A DNA stretch of 64,000 bases, taken from Talinum fruticosum. Lineage: Eukaryota; Streptophyta; Magnoliopsida; Caryophyllales; Talinaceae. The translations under genes and the position numbers were made by a program. Below the pieces are notes generated by a model. The model had not been told where the DNA came from, searched no databases, and saw nothing but the letters and a program-made list of their open reading frames with translations. Below, piece after piece: positions 1 to 11,345 of the stretch; the stretch's first letter is position 1; each line of letters begins with the position of its first letter. The stretch covers positions 310,001 to 374,000 of the forward strand of contig JAITYX010000022.1 in the NCBI GenBank assembly GCA_021018815.1, read 5' to 3'.

Positions 1-1927
1 TCAAACCCTTCTGCCCTTTGAATAGATCATAATTAGATCCGTTAATGCTAATTGTAAACCTGCATGTGGAAATCAAGGCCATTATCCATTGGATGAATAT
101 TTGAGGGAAGTTCAGTAGATGAAGCAGGTCATTGATGCTTTTCCAAGAAATTGAGTCATAGTCCTTTTTCAGGTCTACTTTGAATAGGCATCTGGGCGAA
201 ACTGATTTTCTTTGGTATAATTTCACCAGGCCGTGGCAAATCATAATGTTGTGTGAGATCAATTTGCCTTCAACAAACGCTGACTAGTTCTCATGCACAA
301 GTATAGGTAAGATATTCTTTAATCTACATCAAAGCAACTTAGAAACACATTTGTATAATGTGTTACAACATGCAATAGGTTTGTATTCTGAGGCATTTAC
401 TGGGCTGCCAGTCTTAGGAATAAGTGACAGCCTAGTAGAGTTCCAATTTTAATCCATTTTCCATGTGTCAAAGAAATACCAAACTACTTTACATACCTCA
501 TTTCCAACAGTTTTCCAATTTTCTTTGAAGAAGCCACTAGAATATCCGTCTGGGCCCAGGCTTTTGTGATTTGGAATTGAGAAAATAGCTCTCATAATAT
601 CCTCTGTAGTAAATGGTTTGACTAGTTCTACTTGCTGCTGCAGGCTCAGACAAGCACCCATTTGAACAATATCTGCACTAATCTTTTCAGTTGTACAAGC
701 TACAGCACCTAAAAAATTAGTATAATGCATGACAAAATGATCAACTACCTCTTGGTAGTTCCAGTTCCAGGTCCCATCCTCTTTTTGAAAAGAAGAAATT
801 CTATTGTGTTGTTGTCTCTGCTTCAGACTTTCATAGAAAAATCTTTCATTTGAATCTCCCATGTTCAGCTAATCTTCTTTTGTTTTCTGCGCATAGTAGC
901 TGTGAAGTCTTTGTTGACAAAGGTTATAATCATTAATTGCCTCCTTTTCCTCTGTATACAACTGCTGGTCCTCAGGGTGTTGCTATATGTCAAACTGGAT
1001 TTGTGCTAGTTTCTCTTTGGCCTGTGCATGCTGAACTTGGATGTTACTAAATTGATCCTTGTTGAGCTTTCTCAAAGGAGTTTGTAGGCGTTTCAGCTTT
1101 TTGGTGATAATGCTTATAGGCGTACCTTGCATAGGAGTGTTCCAGACAGCAGTGATCAGAATATTATATTGTGGTGGAGTCTTCCACATATCAAAGTACG
1201 TAAATGGCTTAGGGCCACTTGGCATCTCAAAGAACTTTACAAGCTCTGGTGTGTGATATGAAGTGTTGTCAGAAAGGAAAAAAGTCTCAGCATTGGGGAA
1301 AATATCATACCAATAAGAGTTGACCAACACCCTACCAATTCTTGAGAAAATTCTAGAACCAAAATTCTGCTTATTTGTCCAAGTGTATCGACATCCATTC
1401 CATCTCATATCCTGGAGGTCTGCATTATAGATGCAGTCCTGGAAATCTCTAATGTCTTGATATGTCACTGGATTCCCACCAACTCTATCCTCCAAGTGAA
1501 GGAGATTATTAAAATCACCCACAACAATCCAAGGCCTATTAGCTGCCAATTAATTTGTACTTCTCCATAAATCCTTCCTATCATTTTCATCGTTGTGGCC
1601 ATAGACAGTTGAAAGCACAAACTCTTTATTGGTAAATTTGTGCTTTACATTGCAGGATACAATTTGAGCTTTAGAGTCTATGATTTGAACCTGGAAGTCT
1701 TCATTCTTCCACATGATCCAAACTCTGCCTCTTGGGTGACTATCATAGTTAACATAGTGGCACCAATCCTGAAATTCATCTCTTATTTTCTCAAAGTTCA
1801 TGCTAAGCACTTTAGTCTTTACCAAGCAAAGCAAACCAACCTTATTTCTCCAGCAAAAGCTTTTCATTTCCCTGTGTTTATTGGGACTCTTAAAGCCCCT
1901 AATATTCCAAGCTGCTAAATTATCCAT
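1..1927 (-). pseudogene. LINE ORF2 (endonuclease + reverse transcriptase), nonsense-mutated, partial
   Basis: This is ORF2 of the LINE, starting at ATG 1927. The N-terminal APE-type endonuclease has the AAWNIRGF start, a YVNYDSHPRGRVWIMW segment and VVGDFNNLL (about 1520). The linker follows, with LNMGDSNERFFYESLK at about 860. The RT begins with ITEDIMRAIFSIPNHKSLGPDG-type sequence and continues to AFVEGKLISHNIM, a VDLKKDYDS motif and FTISINGSNYD near position 50, where the window ends. The whole visible 1.93 kb stays in a single frame and is interrupted only by in-frame stop codons (near 1550, 983, 868, 449, about 335 and about 286). That is unusual, because ORF1 and the other LINE copies here have frameshifts. 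Confidence 0.88.
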
Positions 1928-3118
1928 TTGGGTTGAGGCTACCCCCAACATCTGGAGTTGCTTCTAGGATTGGTTCCTCCATATTTTGCCTCAGTAACTT
2001 AAAGTTATTTTGAACTAGTGTTGGAGCTTCCTGTTGGATTGCTACAGCTCTCACTATACTAGCTGGGTCCTCCACTGTTGTCCATTCACTTTGTTTATGT
2101 TGCTGCTTCTCTGTTACCTTTGGAGGTTCAGTAGGGGTCACTTTGGGTCTCCACTGCCAGTTTTCACCATGTTTGCAAACATCAGTTGTGTGCCCATATT
2201 TCTGACACTTTTTGCATTGTACTAGACTCCATTCAAATTCTACAGGTTGTCTTGTGAGAGTTCCATTTTCATTTTCAAAGTGAACATGCTTTGGCACTTT
2301 TGCTGCAATAGGGACTTCAATCAAGACCCTAGCAAACCCTACTTTAGACTTTTCCTGTGTGTTCTTATCAGCTATTATAGGTACCCCTAAGAGGCTACCA
2401 AGCTTGCTTAGAGAAGAAACACTCCAATACTTTTGAAGTCCATGTCTGGAAATCTGACCCAAATTGGCACCTGATTAATGTCCTCTTTTTGAAATCCTTA
2501 TGCCAAGGTTTAACTATAAAGGCTTTGAATCAAAGTGATAGATTCCTTTCTGGATTATTTCATCCCTTGTCTCTACTGAATCAAATATGACAAGTAGAAC
2601 ACCATTATTCAACATTACAATTCTATCCATAATGTAATCCTTCCATATGCGTTTCACAAAACCATTGAGCACCTGATATGGTGGTGATGCACCTAGCACA
2701 TAACAAGCTACTGCAAACTCCCATAACTTCACCTCCGATTCAACATCAGACATGTCAATGGAGGTGATGAGTGTATCATAAATTTTTTAGGGTGGAACAT
2801 AACTAAGTTTGTGCCCAACATTCTAAGCTTCGAGACATCAAAATTCTCCCATACAGAAGGGGAATTATATTTATTTTGCTCAGGATGACCAAGAATAACA
2901 TGATCAGAGATCGAATTTGATGTACCTTCTATTGAATTGGGATTCGCTGAAACAGGAGCAGGGTTCAATGAAACAGTGCTTCGAGATTTGGATGCCACAG
3001 TTGGATTGGTTCCAGTTGTTGTGGTCGTCGGTGATGGAGTGATTGGTGGCATTGTCAGGGATTGTCTCAAGCCGATGGTCACGGTGCCAGATTTCTTGGG
3101 TCTCCCCTGCCTTGCCAT
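1920..3118 (-). pseudogene. LINE ORF1 (DUF4283 / CCHC gag-like), frameshifted
   Basis: This is the nucleic-acid-binding gag-like protein of the LINE. It begins with ATG at 3118 (MARQGRPKKSG), followed by a low-complexity Pro/Thr/Ser stretch. A DUF4283-type domain follows (2753-2300; a KPWHKDFKK segment, then SKLGSLLGVPIIADKNT). A zinc knuckle CKKCQKYGHTTDVC lies near 2190-2230, then a basic, polar tail. The reading frame is broken at about 2760 and again around 2470-2510, where the conserved KPW...VPIWVRFP segment lies in a different frame from its neighbours. The last codons overlap the ORF2 start. Assignment rests on the KPW/zinc-knuckle arrangement known from plant L1 elements; the start is the first Met after a stop. 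Confidence 0.85.
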
Positions 3119-3164
3119 GGCTTCAGGCTATTCAATAATTTTAAATATTATAAGTATTAATTAA

Positions 3165-5254
3165 TTTTTAATGGTGTCTATTTAATAATTTTATGAATTT
3201 TCGAGGATTTTTACACAAAAACTTTAACAACAATTTTGGCTAATAACGGATCTAAATTACTAAAAGATAAGTATTTTCCATCAGCCTCCTCGCCATCTTG
3301 AAATAGAGGTTCATGTGACTCTTAAACCGAGAAAACAAAATGTATTTATGAAATTGCAACCGTATCAATATTTTTGCGACATCGACTCACTACTAAAATT
3401 GCGATTTATTTTCAATACAAGTATAAAACACATGATTTTATTACCCTGTGCCGCAAATTCACCTTTCATGTCGTTTACCGTCATACAAATTTTATCTTTT
3501 TACTCATTACTTATTATTGTTAAATATATTTGGATCACTTGTATCATTATAATATTTTTTATTATTAATCTCATATTATATATTTAATTTCTTAATTCAT
3601 AACTTTTAAAAAAATTATTGTATTACTCTTTATATATAGCACGAGTTCAAACTAATATGAAATAAAGTATCTTCCCTATTCCTACCATACATAAGCCAAC
3701 AATATATGAAAATAATATAGTAGTAGAAAGAAAATTAACAGGACACCAAAATTTATATAGAATTAAACAAAACAACAAAAAAATATCCCTATCATAAATT
3801 ATAAGTTAGTACAAATAATTCAATGGATACTTGTGATGAATTGTTTTCTCTAATTCAAGACCACAACAATTTAGATACTAACAATATGAGTATAGTCGAA
3901 TAAACTCTAACCACTTGACTCCACAAATGGTTAACAAAAACAACCCAAATTGTGGCAATGAATGATTTTTTTTTTGGATTTACTTACCCCATCCGCTTAT
4001 ACCTCCTGTTTCAGAGGAAACCCAAAGAATTGATTTGGCCGGGTAGGAGAGGGGGATGTCAAGCTTTTTATACCCATTACACAAATTTCGTAAACTGAAA
4101 AATTTGTACCCATTCAAAATTAAATTTGGGTGGGGAGACAGAAAATCGGGTCATATATGGTTACTCTTGGTGCTTCTTGATTTTGTTGTGAGACTTAACA
4201 GGGCCCATCATGACCTTATATATAAACCAGAGACTTCACGATTTTGTGTAGCCTCCAAATCGCTGCCCCAAGTAACATCTGTTTCACCGACGTCTAGTTT
4301 GCAAGCAAAACATCAAGGACTTTAATCAACCCAAAATGAATGTAATTGGTCACCATTATTGTAACCATGTTTTACTACGGTTTCAAATAACATTTTACTA
4401 CGAGTTGGAAGACGTAATTATATGAGTATAATAGTAGGTAGGTATCTTTTTACTTTAGTTGTATCAAGTTTCGGAGACTTTGAATAAATCTATCAGTAAA
4501 TATATATAAGACTATCTCTTGGACCACAATTATGTAAAAGAATCGGAAATCTCACTAGCTCTTTCTCAAAAATTTTACTCTCTTCATAAAAAACCTTAAT
4601 CTACATCTACTTAAATAAGGAGTTGTCATCAACTATAATTGGTGATGATAAGCCCCAATTTTTGGCGTTTGTGATTTTTTTTTTTCTAATTTTAAGGTAT
4701 TTATTAGTTTTTTTAATATTTTTTATCAATAAATTTTCTTTCCATTTTGTGATAGCTTGATTATTTATTTATTTTAACTACTAATGTGAGTTAGATTATT
4801 CTCACTTTAAGTGTGAGTTAGGTTGTACTTACCTCTAATATGAGTTTGGGTCATCACCTTCGTACACTTCATTATAAATTTAAAAATTTAAAAGTGATTT
4901 ATTCATGGAGTACAATTTTAATGTTATTGTATTAGATTTATTTATTTTGATTAATAAATGAATTAACAGTAAAATTTATGGGTCTCATTTTTATCGGTTT
5001 TAAGAGGATACAATTTTTTTTGCCAGTCCTAGTGGCTCGAAAGATTGAAGCTAAGAAATAATGGAGGAAAGATTTGATGGGGTGCGGGATGGATAAGGGC
5101 CTTCAAAAATGTTTTCTTCCTCTAGGTAAAAAATTGAAGCACATTATCCAAAGGTTTAATCTTTTTTGTTATTTTTACAATGCATTAATGACTTTTTTTG
5201 GAACCCACTCAATGCATTAATGGCCAACTCAAGGGCATTATTGGAAATCATCAT
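3165..5254. other. AT-rich intergenic spacer
   Basis: Very AT-rich sequence without a convincing coding region. Open frames at 3315-3587 and 4056-4325 are short, hydrophobic or compositionally driven and show no motif. There are T-runs at about 3970 and 4676. I see no RNA gene. Confidence 0.6.
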
Positions 5255-5509
5255 TACTCACTCCATTTTAAGTTACACGTTTCTGCAGTGGAGTGGGAAA
5301 AAATTAAGATTAAATAAAAATTTAAATAGTTAAAGGGTGGATTGTCTAATATGCCCTCACTTTTTCTCTTTGTCATTTTTTAGTAAATAATTAATAAGGT
5401 CAAAATTGGTAAAATAATAATTAATATGTCGTTAGAATTGTAAAATAACAAACATTGTAAAACAATAAAAGTTAGTCAAAGTAACACGTATTGTGAAACG
5501 GATAGAGTA
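5255..5509. mobile_element. Stowaway-like MITE 1
   Basis: About 255 bp bounded by TA dinucleotides. The left end reads TACTCACTCCATTTTAAG. The right end, reverse complemented, reads TACTCTATCCGTTTCACA. The CTCC.TCC.TTT terminus and TA target are the signature of Stowaway (Tc1/mariner-derived) MITEs. The interior is AT-rich and non-coding, with ACACGT near both ends. Confidence 0.72.
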
Positions 5510-5568
5510 TTAAATTCTAAAATTCAAATTGCCGCTACATCACTCATTTCACTAGAGTTAGACCAATT

Positions 5569-5829
5569 TACTCCCTCCATTTCAAAATTATTACTATTTT
5601 GAGACTACAAGGTAATACTAATAGAGCACAATAATAAATTTTGAGTTAAAAATCGAATTGTCATCGAATTTTATTAAAAATGACAAAAATTGAGAAAAAA
5701 AAGAGAGTTAGAAGAAAATAATTAATAACGATAAAATTGATAAATTAGTAATTAATATGTGATTGAAATTATGCAGTAATAAATATTAAAAAGTTAGTCA
5801 AAGCAATAATTATTTGAAATGGATAAATA
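5569..5829. mobile_element. Stowaway-like MITE 2
   Basis: A second Stowaway-type element, about 60 bp after the first. The left end is TACTCCCTCCATTTCAAAAT and the right end reverse-complemented is TATTTATCCATTTCAAATA. It shares the sub-terminal GTTAGTCAAAG segment with MITE 1, so the two belong to related families. It is flanked by TA and non-coding. Confidence 0.7.
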
Positions 5830-6672
5830 TTATTTATTTATTAGTATTTCAGATCTTTGTCAAAGTAGTTTAAATTATTTCCAAATTGACAGGGTTGAAG
5901 AAAACTTATGCTCTGATCTAAACCTCATAGCATGTAATCGTAATTTTTCCCCAAAACTCATTCTTTACATGCTTCATCTTTTTGGATCCTTTCGATAAAA
6001 ACGTCGTCAATTCGATGCTATAGAGGAAACTAACAGTAATTTTGTGCCAATTTTATGATTGGATCTTATTGCCTTTCTCTCAGAGAGTAAAGACTTCCTT
6101 TTCGTATAAGTAAAGACTATCTTATTGATTTTGATCTTATTTTATGAGTTCTCCTTTTTTAGTAGTAATTTTATTTTTAATAGTTGGACACATATTAAAG
6201 CGATGGAAACTCGACAGCTTATCATGTGACTAGGTTTATTCTCTCCGAGTCAAAGTAAAATTTAACTAGGGTTACATTATCTATAAATTAAATAACATTC
6301 TTTTTCTAAAAAATTATTTCAATTTATACGAGAGACTTTTGGCATTATCCGAAAAATAAAATTCTTCAAAATCAACCACAACTTTAATAAATAAATAAAA
6401 AAAAGAGAAAGCAATCCCGTCATGTATGAACATATACATATGAAAGGACATCGTTTTTATGATAAAAGTACAGGCAACATGTTACATGTGAAAAGAAACT
6501 TCCTTCCAAAAAAATGCATGAAGAAAACTTAAAAACAAATAATTTTTACTGTAAGTGAAACAACTTTTTACTGCAATACATGTAATCACTTGACATTCTC
6601 ATGGTGAAGCTTAGGATAATCAGTGCTTACTTTTACTGTAAATGACAACAATCCCAACGTTAGGACACATAC
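5830..6672. other. AT-rich intergenic spacer
   Basis: Downstream (3') flank of the cysteine-rich peptide gene, which lies on the minus strand. I see no coding region. It may include that gene's 3' UTR. Confidence 0.5.
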
Positions 6673-7343
6673 TTATGCAAAGGCACAGTCTGGAAGGTAG
6701 CCCATCATATGCGTTCCCGAACAAACAGGATCTTGATCACAACATTCGTTGGGCATACAATATGAAACGTTGCCAGGTGTGAGCACACATACATAACCTT
6801 CACAACAGTCGGCACCGTAAACCCAGGGGAGAAGAGGTTTAAGACACTCAGCGCTACCGCCCCCCAACAGTCTTCTGCCTTCACTGCATGGATCTGTATT
6901 ATCACTGCCAAAAGGAACCAAGAGGACATTGTATACCATATTTCCATGCATTATAAAACAGGCAATATTTGAGGATCGGAAGATCGAGGATTAAGAACAT
7001 ATAATTTGCGTGCATATAAGAATATATATTTCAACATAACATATAATATATCTCCTAGTTACTTTTATCAAGATGTAAAAACTTTCATAAATATCTCCTC
7101 ATTTTAACACCGACGAGTTTTTCGCCCAACAATTAAAGATTACCAAGCAGTGAATATACGTTCAACATGTTTAATTTTAGCGGTGAACAACGGTCAAAAT
7201 ATTTAGCCTGGTTCTAAAAATAATTAGCATAACTGTATATATAATAAGACAGCCAAAAAAAAAGAGTAAAAAAATAAAATAAAATAAAGAACCGAACCTG
7301 AGGCAATGAGGAGGAGAAGGATAATGTTGTTGCAGCCCTTCAT
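6673..7343 (-). CDS. Small secreted cysteine-rich (knottin-like) peptide, two exons, frame problem in a G run
   Basis: Exon 1 (7298-7343) encodes MKGCNNIILLLLIAS, the start of a signal peptide, and ends on a CAG|GTTCGG donor. Exon 2 (to 6673) encodes a domain whose cysteines follow C-x12-CC-x4-C-x9-C, then C-x4-CC-x5-C-x11-C. The first part resembles the inhibitor-cystine-knot layout of plant antimicrobial peptides such as the Mirabilis AMPs; the C-terminal cysteines are extra. There are two possible acceptors. TTTTGGCAG at about 6908 gives an excellent signal-peptide end (HAVKA, then EDC) but then runs out of the cysteine frame. ATACAG at 6894 keeps the cysteine frame (88 aa total) but shortens the signal peptide. 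A single missing G in the six-G run near 6865 would explain the conflict. A defence role outside the cell is inferred from family resemblance only. Confidence 0.6.
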
Positions 7344-7860
7344 CCTGAGGGTGTAGAGAAGAGGATTGATGTATAATATGTGAAGGATACATGAATTATC
7401 GATCCTTATTAATAGCATGCATAACTTAAGGCTTTGGCTCAACATGTAATTAAATAACAGGAAATGAGCTGGTGGAATATATCTGAATTATTGCTTGCTA
7501 TTAATATTTTCAAATATTATACATTTAAAAGTACGACTTACCTGTAAAAAGAATCTAAGTATTTGACTCTACTACAATAATGACGAGGTGGCTGAAATTT
7601 GGGCCCATCTTAAATTCAAGCATAATAAACCGGTCAATGTTTGAAGAACAAAATATTTTGTCCTATATTTATCGTTAGGTAAAATAAATTGGATAAAAAA
7701 AATTCGAAGGTTGTGATTATGAAGTAAAAAACCAAAAAAAAAAAAAAAAAGGGGAAAAACATAACACTACCACACAACCAGCTCAAATACCTCATAACAA
7801 TAAGCAAGCAATACAAAACCCCTTTTTTTTTTCTTTAAATCGGATCTTTTCCTTAGATGG
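7344..7860. other. Upstream region of the knottin-like gene
   Basis: Likely promoter side of the minus-strand peptide gene, AT-rich with an A-run at about 7735-7750. I could not pick a TATA box with confidence. No coding region. Confidence 0.4.
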
Positions 7861-7879
7861 GACAAACTTATATTAGAGT

Positions 7880-8760
7880 TTAATTTATTTTTTAAATATC
7901 AATAATTTTATATTTAAATTATATCATTTTATAAAGAATTTTATATTTTCCCTTTATATAGAAAATTAATTATTTGTGTTATAATAATTTTTTAAAACTT
8001 TTTAATGAAAAAATTTTATATTTAAATTTAAATTTAATTATTTATGTCTCTTTTTTATAATACCATTATGAATTTCTTTTATTATAAATAAATCAACTTA
8101 TTTTTACACCAAAAAATAATATGATTATTTTTATGATCTAATTTTGAAAAAATTTACATTTCAAGTATCATGTGATAAAATTAATGATTTTTAAGTTTTA
8201 TTTTTTTCTTATTTCAATTAAAATATTTTGATTGCGAAATTATATGTTGTTTAAATCATAAATCTTAATTGCTCAATCTAAAATGTTAATTAATAACGTT
8301 GAATACCAAAGCATAAAATGTAAGATACTTATAATAGTTAGAATCATGGTTAACTCTACATATATTAACCTAAAAATAAATATAAAATTACATGAATTAA
8401 CCTAAATAAATTTCTAAAATAGAATAAAAAATTATTGTATATTAGTATTATTATGTATGTAATTATGTTATCCTCGGATGATAACAACATGATTATTCAT
8501 GGTTGACATATTACATGGATTAATTTAAATAAAATAAAGTTAATTTATTTATAATAAGAGAAATTCATAATGGTATTATTATAAAAGAGAGACATAAATA
8601 ATAAAATTTAGATTTAAATATAAATTTTTTTATTATAAAAGTTTTTAAAAATTATTATAACACCACTAATTAATTTTTTATATAAGGAAAAAAATAAAAT
8701 TCTTTATAAAAATGATATAATTTAAAAATAAAATATATTTTATTTTTATTTAAAAAGATT
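7880..8760. mobile_element. Fold-back element with about 200-bp inverted arms
   Basis: Sequence at about 7900-8098 is repeated in reverse complement at about 8538-8740. For example, ATTATTTATGTCTC and ACCATTATGAATTTC on the left answer GAGACATAAATAAT and GAAATTCATAATGGT on the right, and the similarity continues outwards through AAATTATATCATTTT. The centre (about 8100-8530) is unrelated AT-rich DNA without coding capacity. This is a long-arm fold-back or MITE-type element, possibly a Mutator-type non-autonomous copy. The outer ends and TSD are not resolved. Confidence 0.75.
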
Positions 8761-10600
8761 ATGTTAAGAGAGATATATAATAGCGGAAGAGGAGAGGGAG
8801 GGAGACACCAATATTGAGGGGAGGATAGAGAGAGACTACTGTCAAGTGGGGGAGGGGAGATAGAGAGATGACGGGAGGAGAGAGAGAGAGACGGGAATGA
8901 GGATATATCTGTCATTTTATGTTTGGGAGAGTGATTAAGGGTAAAAAGAAAAACTACATTTATAATTGTAAATTAATCTCCCTTTTTTAATAGGTCAGCT
9001 TATTCCCTCTGTCTCCTCCCTTATAATTCGGCCCTACTTCTAGCCACTGGAGCCTTTTTCTTGAAAAAGTCAATTTCTGAATTTTTTTCCCAGCACATGT
9101 GAGCCCCTCAGTGTCTCCTCTCTTCCACAGTTGACCCAATATCATTTCAATGATATATATGTTAACGATTAATTTATTATTTTTATTTTTATTAATTATT
9201 TTTTAATAATTTTTTTATTTTTAATAAAATTTTGGGACAACTTAATCTTTTAACATACATTTTGTCGTTGATTTAGTGTTTTATTGATACTCCCTCATAA
9301 TGTTAAAACGACAAATATTTTGAAATGAAAGGAATACTAGTTAAGAATCACATGTTACTTCGTAATTAACTCTATCAAAAAACACATGGTAATTTAAAAG
9401 TATCATTAATAACTATTCAATCTCATAACTCATAAGTGATAATAAATAAAAATTAAAAAATGAGAAAATGATTTGTTGTGAAATTAGTGTGTATTATATC
9501 AATAGTTTCTTTATTTCTTCTATGGGTAAATAGGTCTGTCTCATCGACTCCCTAAGGTCCCCTATTTTAGGGGAGCCTAGTAAATTGTTTTCACTTTCGT
9601 CAATAAATAATCTGTCAATTAGGACGGATAAGCTAAATATGTATCGAGCGTATTTAAATTTGTGTAAAATATAGGTTGGATGTACTTCAAATTTCATTGT
9701 AATTTTTATATATTACGTATCGTGTTTAACTACTACATACATATTTATGCATTTTTCCTCAAAACAAGCAAGTGGCGATTTCTTAATTATCTTTTGAGAC
9801 CTTACAGATCTCGACAAGATTGAGTTTTGGATAATTACAATAGTTATTCATTAATTCATTACAAAAGGTAAGTGTTCACAAATTCATGGATAAAATGAGC
9901 ACGTCTTTGTACATTCAGTGCAACATTACCCTATTTCACATTTGGGTTATGCATTTAACCAACTGACAAAAAAGTGAAGCTACCTCCAAAATTTGTACTT
10001 TAGAAACAGAGCAAGGTGCAGAATGTAGTGAATGATGGAAAATCAAAACTCCATTTTGGTAACGAGTTGGAGGAGATAATCGAGGCCGGTGGTAATCGAG
10101 ATTGAGAATTAAAACGAGGGGGAGAGGCAGGGACAGGGACAAATGAATAAATTTAGATTTGGCTAAATAAAAAAAATTATACCACACCTAGTGCTACAAA
10201 CTTCTTCATTCGTTAATCACGATTCCTAACTTCTCACCACAATACTAATTACTCCAAAGTAAAATATTTAGAGTCATGAGATATCAATGGGTATATATTT
10301 TAGTATTCAAAAATTTCAAGTTCGATTTTGATAATGAAGAGAGGGAAATAAGAAGTTAAAAGTATGTGTTAATCGTACGAAGAGTTTATTTTTGAAGTAA
10401 AATGAAAAAATTAAATGATATTTTAAAGTATTATATAATAATTTAAAAAATTTATTTCGTAGTAATGCGTGGATCTTAGTTAGTTATAATAATTTTGCAC
10501 AAATGTAAAAGACTAACAAATCATTTAGTAGGTTCATGTTTAGGGAAAAAAACATAAAGGGGTAAATGAAAATTTTTCGAAAAAGAAAGTGAAAAAAAGT
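8761..10600. other. AT-rich intergenic spacer
   Basis: No gene seen. A GA-rich purine tract lies at about 8785-8895. A tiny Stowaway-like remnant (TACTCCCTCAT to GGAATACTA) may lie at about 9288-9350. Short open frames here have no motif. Confidence 0.5.
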
Positions 10601-10619
10601 CAGTAGAACACAAAAATCA

Positions 10620-10811
10620 AAAGGTGAAAAGTAAAATCAGGAAGGCAGAGAGAAGCGACTTCATCCTCGAGTGGTGAGGCGAAACGGAGAACTAAGAAGA
10701 AACCCACGTAAGCGGCTTCCTCGTGCAATCCGCTAAAAACCCGGAAGGCAAGAGGCCGGAATCCTCTATTAAAGGCGAGTTCTTTGACCGATATATGCAG
10801 CAATCAACTGG
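10620..10811 (+). other. Putative 5' leader exon of the exonuclease gene
   Basis: GC content rises sharply and the stretch ends in a strong donor (CAACTGG|GTAAGT near 10811). It is the nearest exon-like sequence upstream of the exonuclease gene. It has no clear coding frame, so I suggest a 5' UTR exon. If so, the first intron was enlarged by the 4.2 kb hAT-like composite at 11296-15476. A second possible leader acceptor is the pyrimidine-rich TCTCCGTGCAG ending at about 11100. This is inference; transcript data would decide it. Confidence 0.3.
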
Positions 10812-11345
10812 GTAAGTCCCAAATTTAGATGATTTTCATTGACAAGTTTACTTGAGCGTGAAGTAGTATTCTCTCTCCCTGTTTCGTTGTATAGTTCCAT
10901 TCCGAAGCAAATTCTTTTAAGTTTACGACATGGGCATCCGAATTCAAGCAATTTATCCTTTCTCTGCACCGGTTCTGGAGAATTCTTATCTCAATTAAGA
11001 CGTGACTTTCTTATTAGACAAAGGGTATTAGTCTAAAGGAAAAACCCTATCCTCCCCTTCTCCTTCATCTTCTACTCATCTTCCTCCTTCTCCGTGCAGC
11101 TTTATGATTATGAGCCTCATCAAACACATTAATCTCGGGTGGATTTGTTTATTTTATATCCGTTGCACTTGTCATTCCTATTTCTTTTACACTCAACCAC
11201 CGACCGGAACGCTCTATGCCACGAATTGGTGCGCATTTTGGGTTCGTATTATGCGCCGGGGGTGTAGGACACAATCCGGTAACTATGGTATGCACCGGGG
11301 ACGGACCCACCGGGGTTTAGTGGGGACGGACCCACCGAGGGACGG

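Larger units (their letters stand above)
1..3164 (-). mobile_element. L1-type LINE, decayed, 3' part beyond the window
   Basis: Reading leftwards on the minus strand, this is a plant non-LTR retrotransposon with two cistrons: a gag-like ORF1 and an ORF2 with endonuclease followed by reverse transcriptase (RT). The copy runs off the left edge inside the RT domain, so the RT core, zinc-finger and 3' tail are not visible. The 5' limit near 3164 is approximate, since sequence upstream of the ORF1 start is plain AT-rich spacer. ORF1 ends and ORF2 begins on an overlapping ATGGATAA at 1920-1927. I saw no TSD because only one end is present. The element is inactive: ORF1 has frameshifts and ORF2 has several nonsense codons. 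Confidence 0.9.

Noticed and set aside
10839..11036. Possible first coding exon of the exonuclease gene
   Set aside because: The frame lacks a usable ATG (it opens on TTG) and lies beyond a strong splice donor. The exon at 15618-15770 joins exon 2 in phase with an ATG and a transit-like peptide.
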